Part shown: one piece after another, positions 48,149 through 58,275 of the stretch
Numbering within the stretch: the stretch's first letter is position 1
How the letters are laid out: each line of letters starts with the position of its first letter
Origin: Blastomussa wellsi
Lineage: Eukaryota; Cnidaria; Anthozoa; Scleractinia; Plerogyridae
Assembly: GCA_947652115.1 (NCBI GenBank)
Contig: OX393561.1
Span: forward strand, 41,532,663 to 41,596,662
DNA: 64,000 bases
Reading direction: 5' to 3'
Program-made: the position numbers and the translations under genes
The notes under the pieces: model-generated
What the model was told of the DNA's origin: nothing
Seen by the model: the letters and a program-made list of their open reading frames with translations, nothing else
The model's database searches: none

Positions 48149-48254
48149 TGTGTAGAATTGCAAGGTTAGAGAGCTCCTACACTGTTGTTTATTTCCCTCT
48201 CCCCCGAGTCTTTCTTATTCTACCAAAACATCGTTTAGTTTTTTAAATGTACAA

Positions 48255-48292
<38 letters not shown>

Positions 48293-48545
48293 CATATTTA
48301 TTTAATGACAAGGAACAAAGTTACATCTTACTGAAATAAAATTAAAGGATAATCATGAAAAAAAAAAGAGTTTACAATACTAAAATAACATAAAAAAAAT
48401 TAATACAGATTCCAGGCCTTTGAACTACCCCTGCTGTCATATAATGTATTATTACAATATATGTGTATGTTTTCCATATTTCATTTCACTTAATGTGAGA
48501 TACAAAACCAGAAGGAGGATTATTATTTCTATTTTCTGTATTGGT

Positions 48546-51500
48546 TCATGTAATGTTTTCGAGACGGTATTTAGTTTTGATCTTAGAAATAAATTCATTG
48601 AAGGAGAGGGATTTGTCATTTAGCTTACATGAATATAAATAGTGGCGCATAAAGAGCATTGTATAATTGAATTTTCTCGCCATTGTCTTATCATAGCACT
48701 TATTAAATACACCAAACAGCATTTCTTCTGTTGTCGGGATGATATGAAATGCATTGGTTTCATTAAACCACTGCAGAACCTTGCTTGTAAATGCCTTCGC
48801 AAAAGAGCATTCGATGAATGTGTGGTCAATGGAATCATTTAGTCCACAGTAAAGGCATTCATCATCATTCTTGATACCGAATTTGAATAGTTCTCTTTTG
48901 GTTACTATTATCCTATGAACGAACTTGAAATGAAACTCCCTGAGTTTATTTTCTTTACAAACTTTTCTCATTGACTTGAATATGCTGGGCCAGTGATCTT
49001 CATTTAATGATAACCTTTCGGTCCAGCGAGTGACACCAGTATGGTTGCCTATGTGGGTTTTTTTGTTGAACAATTTGTAGAAGTCCATTGATTTGGCTTT
49101 ACCCAGATGAATTTCAATATTATCATTGAACTTGAAAAATTCGTCACCGCCCGTGAAGAAAAGCTTGTTGAAAGTAGCATTGTCAGTTGCCTTGGACAAT
49201 AAACGATTTGGTATTGCGCTTATTATTTGGTAATATTGCAGAAAATTGGTTTGACATCCATATTTATCAGAAAATTCCTTGAAAGTTAGGAATTTTCCGT
49301 TCTCGTTAAGAAGATCATTAATGGAAACAATTCCTCTCTTAAACCAATCATGGATGAATACTGGCTTCCCATCAACTAATATGTCTTCATTGTTGAACAG
49401 AATTACATCCTGAAATTGATCATATCCATAAAGAGTTTTCAATTCACTGAAAGACTCAAGGATAGTTTTATAAAAAGCAGGAAGTTGGTTAAAGTACTTT
49501 GCGTTATAATTGCACCTTAGTAAAAAATTTAACCCACCCATTTTTCTGAAGAAATGGTTTGGAACAGTACACCAATTTTTCTTGCCGGCGGACAGTAATC
49601 TAGGAATCCAAGCAAGTTTGAGTGACTTGAACATTAGGCCCATGTCAGTCATACGTAATCCACCTTTATTTGTATCTTGGTAGAGTCCGGATCTTTTTAT
49701 TTTGTCTTTCTTGTTTCTCCAAAGAAATTTGAAGCATTTGGTTCTAGCCATATCTTCGAAACCTGCGGGGACGGGGAGATTTGATGCAGAATAAATTAGC
49801 TGAGATATACCAAGAGTTTTGATTATCATAGCTCTTCCAAACAGAGTCAGATCTCGTGCACTCCACATATCAAATTTCGTCTGTAATACTTTCAGTTTTT
49901 GATAGAAATTATGGTCCTCATTTCCTTTATCGTCGTACGAGAAATAAACTCCAAGTATTTTGACAGGGCTACGCATCCATTTCATTCCGAGGGGGTTGCT
50001 CTTATTCTTTGCCCACTTTCCTAGCCAGATCGCCTTTGTTTTCTTTACATTTAGAACTAAACCGGCTATCTTCCCAAACTCTTCTACTAATTCCATTGCT
50101 CTTTCCACAGAGGCTAAGTCAGCACTGAAAATATTAGTGTCATCCGCAAATAACGATAGTTTGACTTCATTTCCGAACAAATTAATTCCTTTGAATTCAG
50201 GTTCTTGCCTGATTTTATTCGCTAAGATTTCAGCTGAGAGGATAAACAAGTAAGGGGACAAGGGGCAGCCCTGCCTCACACCCTTTGATGGCTTAAACCA
50301 GTTTGTTGCATAGCCGTTGTTGAGAGCAGCGCTTTCTATGTTCGTATAGAAAGTACTAACCCATCTTTTTACGTCTGTACCAAAATTGAAGTAGTCTAAC
50401 GTCTTCATTATAAATGGCCATTCAATAGAGTCAAAGGCCTTGCGGAAGTCTAGCGATAATAATATTCCTGGTATGTTTTGCACTTTAGTGTATTCCATGA
50501 GATCCGATATAAGCCGTATGTTCTCTCCAATAAACCTCCCTTTAACGAAGCCCGTTTGATCCGGATGAATAAGTTTGGGGAGTATTGACTCGAGACGTTT
50601 AGCTATTGTTTTCGCTGCTATCTTAAAATCTACATTCAATAATGTTATAGGCCTCCAGTTCGTTAATTCAAGTAAGGAACCATCCTCTTTAGGAATCAAC
50701 GCAATCACCCCTCTTCGTTGTGAGATAGTAAGTTCGTTAGTCGCGTGGGCCTCATTAAAACTTGCTAAAAGATCATTTCCAAGTAAATCAAAGAAAAACT
50801 TATAGAATTCGGCGGTAAACCCATCCTCACCAGGAGACTTGTCGTTTTCAAATGTTTCTAGAACCTTTTTACATTCGTCAAATCTCAGAGGGCCTTCCAA
50901 GCTATCCCGTTCATCGTCTGAAAGTTTAGGTATCTGTAAATTCTGGACAAAACTGTCGAACGCATCTTCGCTGAAAGTGTTTTGTGATGTAAGTAAGTCC
51001 TTGTAGAACGCTTCAATGTGTTTAAGAATTAATTTGTCATCATTCGTTATTGAGCCGTCTTGAAGTCGTAATTCACCTATAGTCTTTTTATTATAATTTT
51101 GTTTTTCTAGATTAAAAAAATATTTTGTTGGGCGCTCTCCTTTCTCTATCCAGCGACATTTTGCACGAAACATAGCTTGTCTTCCTCTATTCTCGTAGAT
51201 TGATCGAAGTTCTGTTTTGAGATTATCGTACTCTTGTAACACATGCTCAATTTGATTGGAGAAGAAATGATTACAAATAATAGCATCCAAGTGGTCTAAT
51301 TGTCGTTGGATTTCTTTTTCCCGGTGATGTGACGCCTTAGCTTTCTGTTTTGCATAAGAGATGGTAGCATTTCTTATTTCCATCTTCAACATCTCCCAAT
51401 AGAGCCGCTTGTCTGCTAAATGGCTATAAGAGCTCCGAATTTGTGTGTATGTGCACCGGATCATAGCAACGTAATGTTCATCATTTAACAGGGTGTTGTT

Positions 51501-52271
51501 AAATTTCCAAAAGCCAGGGCCTCTAGGGGTGCTACTTGGCCAAGACAAAAAGATGTAGATAGCATTGTGATCTGGTGCTATAGAGGGACAGATTTCGGAT
51601 TTCTTGACACTTCTTGTGAGGTTTTTGGCGACCAGAAAAAAATCGAGTCTCGATTTCATTTTTAGATTTTTTGACGCGTATGTAAACTTGCAAAGCTTTG
51701 GGTAGCGAATTCTTTGAATATCCACCAGGTCAAACATGTCCATGGTTATTAAGATCAGGTTACTATAATTAGTCGGCTTCCACGGCGTCCCTCCAATTTT
51801 ATCTTTTTTTGAAAGCGTACAATTCCAGTCGCCACCTATAATGAGCGTAGTAAGTTCTGTTTTATCAATGATACAATTGTTGAGTTCTTGCATAAACTCC
51901 AATTGATTACTCTGATTGTTAGGTGCATAAATGTTGCATAAAGATACCTTCTGGGACCCCAAGACAATAGTTATCAGAGCTATTCGGCCTGAGGTGTTGA
52001 CATAAGAATGGTCAATTTCGTAGTTCACGGAAGGATTAATTAGAATACATACTCCTTTACTGTGATTAGTGCCATGGGAAAAGAAAAGTTGGCCGCCCCA
52101 TTCATTTCTCCAAATATTTTCGTCATTCGGTTCAGAATATGTTTCTTGTAGGAAATAAACATTTGCTCCTTGATCCTTCAAATATGAAAATATACTCCTC
52201 CTTTTGGTTTGATCTCTTATTCCTCGAACGTTCAAAGACAAAATACTTAAATTATCTGTGGTAGTACCCAT
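48546..52271 (-). CDS. LINE ORF2: endonuclease / reverse transcriptase
   Basis: 1241 aa with no stop or frameshift. Order: EEP endonuclease (SLNVRGI, FLQETY, GGDWNC, SRLDFF and the terminal APDH triad residues), a basic linker, reverse transcriptase (NWRPITLLN, SLDFRKAFDS, GVRQGCPLSPYLF and the catalytic FADD box), then a C-terminal Cys/His cluster CLYCGLNDSIDHTFIEC. All catalytic motifs are present, so the copy could be active. I chose the Met at 52271, just before the endonuclease; an upstream Met at 52358 adds 29 hydrophobic residues that are not family-like. Confidence 0.93.
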   Translation of the reverse strand: MGTTTDNLSILSLNVRGIRDQTKRRSIFSYLKDQGANVYFLQETYSEPNDENIWRNEWGGQLFFSHGTNHSKGVCILINPSVNYEIDHSYVNTSGRIALITIVLGSQKVSLCNIYAPNNQSNQLEFMQELNNCIIDKTELTTLIIGGDWNCTLSKKDKIGGTPWKPTNYSNLILITMDMFDLVDIQRIRYPKLCKFTYASKNLKMKSRLDFFLVAKNLTRSVKKSEICPSIAPDHNAIYIFLSWPSSTPRGPGFWKFNNTLLNDEHYVAMIRCTYTQIRSSYSHLADKRLYWEMLKMEIRNATISYAKQKAKASHHREKEIQRQLDHLDAIICNHFFSNQIEHVLQEYDNLKTELRSIYENRGRQAMFRAKCRWIEKGERPTKYFFNLEKQNYNKKTIGELRLQDGSITNDDKLILKHIEAFYKDLLTSQNTFSEDAFDSFVQNLQIPKLSDDERDSLEGPLRFDECKKVLETFENDKSPGEDGFTAEFYKFFFDLLGNDLLASFNEAHATNELTISQRRGVIALIPKEDGSLLELTNWRPITLLNVDFKIAAKTIAKRLESILPKLIHPDQTGFVKGRFIGENIRLISDLMEYTKVQNIPGILLSLDFRKAFDSIEWPFIMKTLDYFNFGTDVKRWVSTFYTNIESAALNNGYATNWFKPSKGVRQGCPLSPYLFILSAEILANKIRQEPEFKGINLFGNEVKLSLFADDTNIFSADLASVERAMELVEEFGKIAGLVLNVKKTKAIWLGKWAKNKSNPLGMKWMRSPVKILGVYFSYDDKGNEDHNFYQKLKVLQTKFDMWSARDLTLFGRAMIIKTLGISQLIYSASNLPVPAGFEDMARTKCFKFLWRNKKDKIKRSGLYQDTNKGGLRMTDMGLMFKSLKLAWIPRLLSAGKKNWCTVPNHFFRKMGGLNFLLRCNYNAKYFNQLPAFYKTILESFSELKTLYGYDQFQDVILFNNEDILVDGKPVFIHDWFKRGIVSINDLLNENGKFLTFKEFSDKYGCQTNFLQYYQIISAIPNRLLSKATDNATFNKLFFTGGDEFFKFNDNIEIHLGKAKSMDFYKLFNKKTHIGNHTGVTRWTERLSLNEDHWPSIFKSMRKVCKENKLREFHFKFVHRIIVTKRELFKFGIKNDDECLYCGLNDSIDHTFIECSFAKAFTSKVLQWFNETNAFHIIPTTEEMLFGVFNKCYDKTMARKFNYTMLFMRHYLYSCKLNDKSLSFNEFISKIKTKYRLENIT

Positions 52272-52521
52272 AAGCCTGAAAACAGAATTAAGTTTAAGAT
52301 TACAAATAACAAAAAACTGAAACAACGCAAATATAAAGCGAAAGTAAACAAAACACAATTAACGAACTTAGGTTAAAAAAAAAACAAAAAAGAATCGAGA
52401 AAGTAGAGAGTCCTTCTCCTTTAAAGCTCCAACCAGTCCGTCTGTCCCCAAATTAAATATATTTTCGATTTTGTTTGCCTTTCTCTAAAAGTCCTTCATA
52501 CGTTTTAAATTACCATTAAAA

Positions 52522-53424
52522 TTAAATGGCTTCAAGATCTTCTAATTCATAAATTCTGATGGGATTACCACTTGGCGATGTTTTCACAAAAATTTTTCCG
52601 TCCAGAGTCCATACACTCAGTAGCAAACCGTCCCTCCTCATTTCATTTGCCCGATTTAAGATTCTTCGTCTGTAAGAGGTTAGGCTTTCGTTAAGGAAAA
52701 TACGGGTCGACTCTGTACGAACTGCAGAGGTCGCCGAAGGGAATAAATCAGAGATACATACATTTTTAAGTCTTATTCTCTCTTTGTAGAGCCGAGTTTT
52801 AACTTTGTGATTGACAAATCTTACGATGATCGGCTTTATACCTTTACCTGGAAGTTTGTGACTTATCTCAATGTCTTGGGGTTGAACAGGGACTTCGAGC
52901 GCAACTGCCAGTTTTAGGACAGCTTCTTCTGTCGAAGTATAGGCACTTTCGGGGATTCCATGAATTTCCAAACTATTCTTTCTTGTATATTGCTCCAGTT
53001 GGTCCTGTAAGTCATAGAGCTCACTGATTTCCTCGCTCTGCTCATCAATGCATCTTCTAGCGGCTGCCAGCTCCTCATCATTTTTTTCACATTGCTTTTT
53101 GGTGCCCGCCAGCGTTTTTTCCAACGATTTAATTATTGCCCTCTGTTCGAGTACTGTTTCCTTTAGTCGAGCGACCTCCTTTCTTGTTTCTTGGTTTTCT
53201 AACAAAATACTTGATATACTGATTTGAATATCGACCAACATTGCTTTAAGCTCCGCACGCGTAGGTTCATTAGGCATTTCCAGGTTTTCATCGTCAAAAG
53301 TGGCTCTGTCTTCAAGATCATTTGACTTGGCCGCCATATTGGCTCGCTTCGAAGCATTAACCTCCTCTTCAGTTGAACCGCGGTCACCTCGTTTATGTTT
53401 CCCTTTAGTTTTATGCATCGGCAA
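52522..53424 (-). CDS. LINE ORF1: coiled-coil nucleic-acid-binding protein
   Basis: 300 aa. A basic N terminus (MPMHKTKGKHKRGDR) precedes a long coiled coil (about residues 60-150), then a segment with QYTRKNSLEIHGIPES that recalls the RRM-like start of L1 ORF1p, and a basic C-terminal region (KTRLYKERIRLKN, RRRILNRANEMRRDG). L1 ORF1 proteins trimerise and chaperone the element RNA. The frame is intact. The second Met (53418) is an equally possible start. Confidence 0.85.
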   Translation of the reverse strand: MPMHKTKGKHKRGDRGSTEEEVNASKRANMAAKSNDLEDRATFDDENLEMPNEPTRAELKAMLVDIQISISSILLENQETRKEVARLKETVLEQRAIIKSLEKTLAGTKKQCEKNDEELAAARRCIDEQSEEISELYDLQDQLEQYTRKNSLEIHGIPESAYTSTEEAVLKLAVALEVPVQPQDIEISHKLPGKGIKPIIVRFVNHKVKTRLYKERIRLKNVCISDLFPSATSAVRTESTRIFLNESLTSYRRRILNRANEMRRDGLLLSVWTLDGKIFVKTSPSGNPIRIYELEDLEAI

Positions 53425-55172
53425 GTTTAAACATTACTTAACGAAGGATTTGATGTTGTATGGCATATCAAAGAAGAATATTGGAGACAGAGAACACGCT
53501 GCTTCAGGAAACGTGCCACAGCACGTGCATGTGCATGTAAGTGTGGAATTTTCATGTCACGTGCCAAGTGGCATTTGAATAGGTTACAGTAATAAACTGT
53601 GTGCTAATGAGTGCCAGTGGCGTAGTTCCGTCGCATGAGGCTAAGTAACCACTTGCCTGTAATACTCAATATGCTTACCATAACACTGTGTTCTCGCTAG
53701 AAAGAAAACTACACTAGATAAAAATCGTAGCCAACTTATAACGCATCAAAAATATAGTTTGAAAGTTTTGAACTTAACTACTTCGTTGAGGTTTACATGT
53801 CGATTAACTACGTGATATACATTTGCCATCGAATTGACTTTAATTTGTACATGTCAATGCGTGATAGGCGCCAAAGAAACGCCTTTTATAGCCGTGCGCT
53901 GTGAGAAATACGTGGATCAATATTTACAGCATTGCACGCTTCAAAGATCAAAGCTCAAATATACTGAAATCTTGAAAAATAGCATTAAAGAAAGCAACAT
54001 CGCTGGTTTACATTTTCTAATTAATGAACGCTGCAGAAAATTTCACCTGGCTTTCAAGCATTAATCGGAACTGTTTCTACGCGATTATATCAGAACTATT
54101 AATACATGACCTAAAGAACTGGACCTCCTTGCGAAAAGAAAGTTAACTTTTTTTGTCGTAAAGTATAATTTTTGTAACTGGGATCCATATATAGTTGATT
54201 TTGAACACGTTTGTGCCTCTCGGCTCGCCACAGAACGCCACGTTAAAAATGACAATACATACGCATAACTTTGAAAAACGAATGGATAATTTTTTTAGAA
54301 TTTTGATGACGTCAGAAGTGGAGGGTTCACTTTCTCTAATATTTGAACTGTAGATCGAAATCGCAATTTTTCTCAGCAAGAAGAAGTAATCGTGTGGCAA
54401 AAATAAGCTGCCCAGATCAATCCTGGAAACACAAGAGTATTACAAGCAAATTTATGTCCTATTAAAGATGCAACATCTGCAACCTCAATATTTTAACACG
54501 TACCCTCCTCGGGATTAGGAATTTGCAAGTCACCACATTTTTGATATAATATCGGGCCTTCCGCTCATACAAAAATGATCATTTGCAACATGGTGTCATT
54601 GAAGTACTTATCTAAAGTACTGATTTAACAGAGTTTTTCCTTATGCATGTTAGTCACAAAGCTTTACACCATAACATCTATGATCTCCGTAAAACGTACC
54701 GATGATCGCTTTTGTTTGAAATACTTTAGTTAGCGGTGACAAGGGGTTATCAAGTTTTTGCCTCAGGAACCAATATTTTTCTGCTATTTCGAAATGTTTA
54801 GTTATGTTTGGATATTTTAAAAAGTGATGACTGAAAAATTGCGATGTTGACATGATTGCACGTTAACTGTCCTTTATTTTTTTGTGTAACATTACGAAAC
54901 GGCCATGTTGGTATAGATTTGGCTAGACAATTTATTGAAAAATAAAACTTGCTTGGGGAAGCATGTTACTTAGAATTGTTAAATGAATTCAAACTATACG
55001 ATAGGTCCTGCATATTGACAAGCAATTTTTCATTGACGCAGCCTAAATGCACTCACGAATATTGCGCCGATAAGAAACAAGGGCGTCAGGTAAAACACAG
55101 AGCTAGGGATAGCGCGTTTGGGCCGTTTTTCCATCTCTAAGTCAGCGAAAGCTTTATCTTTTAGCGCTTTTA
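53425..55172. other. LINE 5' flank and upstream region of the Ig gene
   Basis: The first part probably contains the LINE 5' UTR and promoter, whose end I cannot fix. The rest is AT-rich without a recognisable gene, and the 5' UTR of the Ig gene should lie near its right end. Confidence 0.4.
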
Positions 55173-56048
55173 ATGATGAAGAATATCGCTCCGGGTATTT
55201 TCTTTTTGTTTTGTTTGGTTCATGGTTTAACTGCGGCTCCGGGAATGAAAGCAAGACGGTTACGGAGGGACCAACCATCGCGTAAGTGTTATCAGTGTTA
55301 TTTATGAGGCGCCATTGTTCTCACGGCTACACGAAAGAGAAAACCATTTACATTACAGACTATAAAAGACGTAGAAGTCAGAAAGTATTTTATTTAAAAT
55401 CGTTAGAGTCGATTTCTATTCTTGTATAGGCCTCAAAATGTATACCGTTTTTGCTAAACGTAAATCAGAATGTAGAATCTGAAGAACTACGCTTCTTAAT
55501 ATATTGCTCTGCTGGCTGAAAACAAAACTAAAATATATACATCTAAAAATAACTTTGAAAAACTTAATCTTATAGAATATACTTACTTGTACGTGTGCTT
55601 TTAGATATTTGTAATTTATACCACATACATATACTATATTAACAAATAATGTAGCTATAGGTGAGTTTATGAAATGAAAATTCGTTGATGTGCTTTCGTT
55701 TTACGCTGGCAACCGATAACTTGGTGAGCCCATACTTCATGTATGCGGATATTGTTGTGTTCTCTTGAATAAACTGATCTTATTTCATTGATTTATGGCA
55801 ATCTCAGTGTTTAGAAGTTTCAAGATGAAATTAAGAGCACAATTTGTTTATACTTTGGATACGAAGAAAAGACATTTTCTGGTCAGACTAATGTTTTCGT
55901 GAACTTTAAACGTCAAATTGGGGAGGGGGTACTACCTTAAATCTCGGATAGGAATGTGCCGCGCAGGTTCTTAAACCCTGGCCCTATTCAAGGATCAAGA
56001 AAACGAAATTTGATGCCCTATTCAAGAAACAAACTCGAAAAATGACAG

Positions 56049-56090
<42 letters not shown>

Positions 56091-58197
56091 AAAGTATAAC
56101 AAGATAATTTGGTCTTATCGACTGGGTTGATAATGTGAATTGGCCACCATAAAGAGATTCGAAAGCTGACGTTTCGAGCGTTAGCCCTTCTTAGGAGCAA
56201 GTTAGCTTTCGAATCTCTTTAGCTACGTATGTGTACATTATATTTTTTTTCTCATATTTTTATTAGATTTCATTACTGTAACGATTAATCTAATTCAGTT
56301 TTAGGCTGCGATTTTAATCTGAATAAACTATCTACCTATCTATTTTTACGGTGGCCAATTCACATTATCAACCCAGTTGATAAAACCAAATTATCGAAAA
56401 ATGACACCCTATTCAAGGAATAATCGAAAACTAAGAAAGGTATGAAAGGGTCAATCTTATTTCGTTTCTGTAACGTTAATGCTCTTAACGGATTGTTCAG
56501 TTTAAATAGACCGTTTCTTTTTCGTTTCACTTGTCGTTTACGTTCTGAAATTTTACACGATGCAATTTCGATACCCTATCTAACAACACCAGGAACAATG
56601 CTAAAAGGGCAAATTAACATGATTCCCTATGTAAGAACAAAAAACATACCCTATCCCGCGGCACATACCTAAAAAGCCCATATATGGGAGGACCCCCCGG
56701 GCTTCTCGCGCGTGAGCGTAGGGAAGAGAGAGTTCAGGGACTGGACTAGCTAGCTAATCAACAATTATCCTGCGAAATTGCGAGAAATAACACCCGATAC
56801 TTAGCCGACGAGGCGCGTAGGCTGAGTTGGCTAATAGAATAATTGTAGTATTCTTCAACAAACTGTCAACGAAGCGAATTTTACAGCTAGAAAACTTGCG
56901 GTTATGCGGCGTTTTACAGCGAGAATTCGGCCTAATTATCGTAACTTAACATATATCGCAGGATATCTGTCAAGTTAAGATGACAAAAAACACCAGAAGG
57001 GACTGACACATTCTCGTCCCCATAGCCCTTTTCGTTTCTCCTAGCCGGCGGAGCCTTGGCACAAGGAACGGAGGGCTCTGGAGACATTCCAGTCCAAGAT
57101 TCTAGGACTTCATGTATATAGAATTGATGTTTCTAAATGTTGTATTTGAAAATCTTATGTCCCCAGAGCCCTTCGTTTTTCGTGTCAAGGCCCTGCCAGC
57201 TAAGAGAAACGAAAAGGGCTATGGGGACGAGAATGGGACTGACACTACCTGTTATTATTCAACGTTATTCACGTTGCCCATATATGGTCATGGAGTTATT
57301 GTTATAGCAGTTGGTAATATTTCTTTGATAAAAAAAAACAGGGATGCAGTTTAATTTGGAAAGTAAACGTTAGTTTCTTGTCTTTTGTTTTGCAAGCATC
57401 TCCCAATACAACAAAAGTGTACACCAAGCATGACGACATCGCTCATTTCACGTGCACAGCACGTGGCCAGGCCACCATCCGTTGGAAAAGGGAGAGAACA
57501 GATCTGACGAACAGCGACGTCGGGATAGCGACGCTCTCAACGAAAAATGGCGAAACGTTAGAAAGTCATTTATTTATTGCTGTGACAGATGACGACTTAC
57601 GAGGAAAATACACATGCATGTCGAGTGATGAGCCTGACGTGGTCCTACAAACCTTCATTATTGAAAGTAAGATTCATAATAGTCATACGGATAGATCCAA
57701 TTCAATTCATTTGTCACGCGAGCATGCATCCTCGGAGACTCAGGGGTAGCTAGTGGGGGTGAAAGAAAGTCTAAACGGGCAAAAAAATCAACGAAATCGC
57801 CGTTTTTCTCGCCCGTTTACATAGGCGTACGGGCCGGGGGAGGGGGCGCAGTGGGGGGGGGGGGGGGGGCTGCAGCTCCCCAAATTTTGGGCAAATCAGA
57901 TTTTTTTGGGCAGAGTGAGAAAATTTCAGCAAGACAACTTTTTTAGGCAAATGGTTCACCGCCCTCCCCCCTCCCCCCACCTGGCAAAAAACTGCCCATA
58001 CGCCTATGTCCGTTTAGACTTTCTTTCGCCCAACTGACTACCCCTGGGTACACCGAGGATGGACAGCATGCATGCACATAAGATTACCCCCTTTCTAAAT
58101 CTCTATCAACTTTCTAAATTTCTAAATCTTATTACTATCATGCGTTTTATACATGAGCCTTTGGCTCGAATCTCATCTCACGTTGCGACATTACTAA

Positions 58198-58229
<32 letters not shown>

Positions 58230-58230
58230 G

Positions 58231-58275
<45 letters not shown>

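Larger units (their letters stand above)
48257..53424 (-). mobile_element. Full-length L1-like LINE with two intact ORFs
   Basis: Read on the minus strand the element has ORF1 (53424-52522), a 250-nt A-rich spacer, ORF2 (52271-48546), a 3' UTR and a 36-base poly(A) tail (plus-strand T run 48257-48292). Two-ORF layout, an ORF1 with coiled coil, an apurinic-type endonuclease and poly(A) place it in the L1/Tx1 group. The true 5' end lies somewhat beyond 53424; I could not find a target-site duplication. Confidence 0.9.

Noticed and set aside
53425..53620. Target-site duplication of the LINE
   Set aside because: I compared the bases left of the T run (AAATGTACAAC) with the DNA beyond ORF1 and saw no match, so none is claimed.
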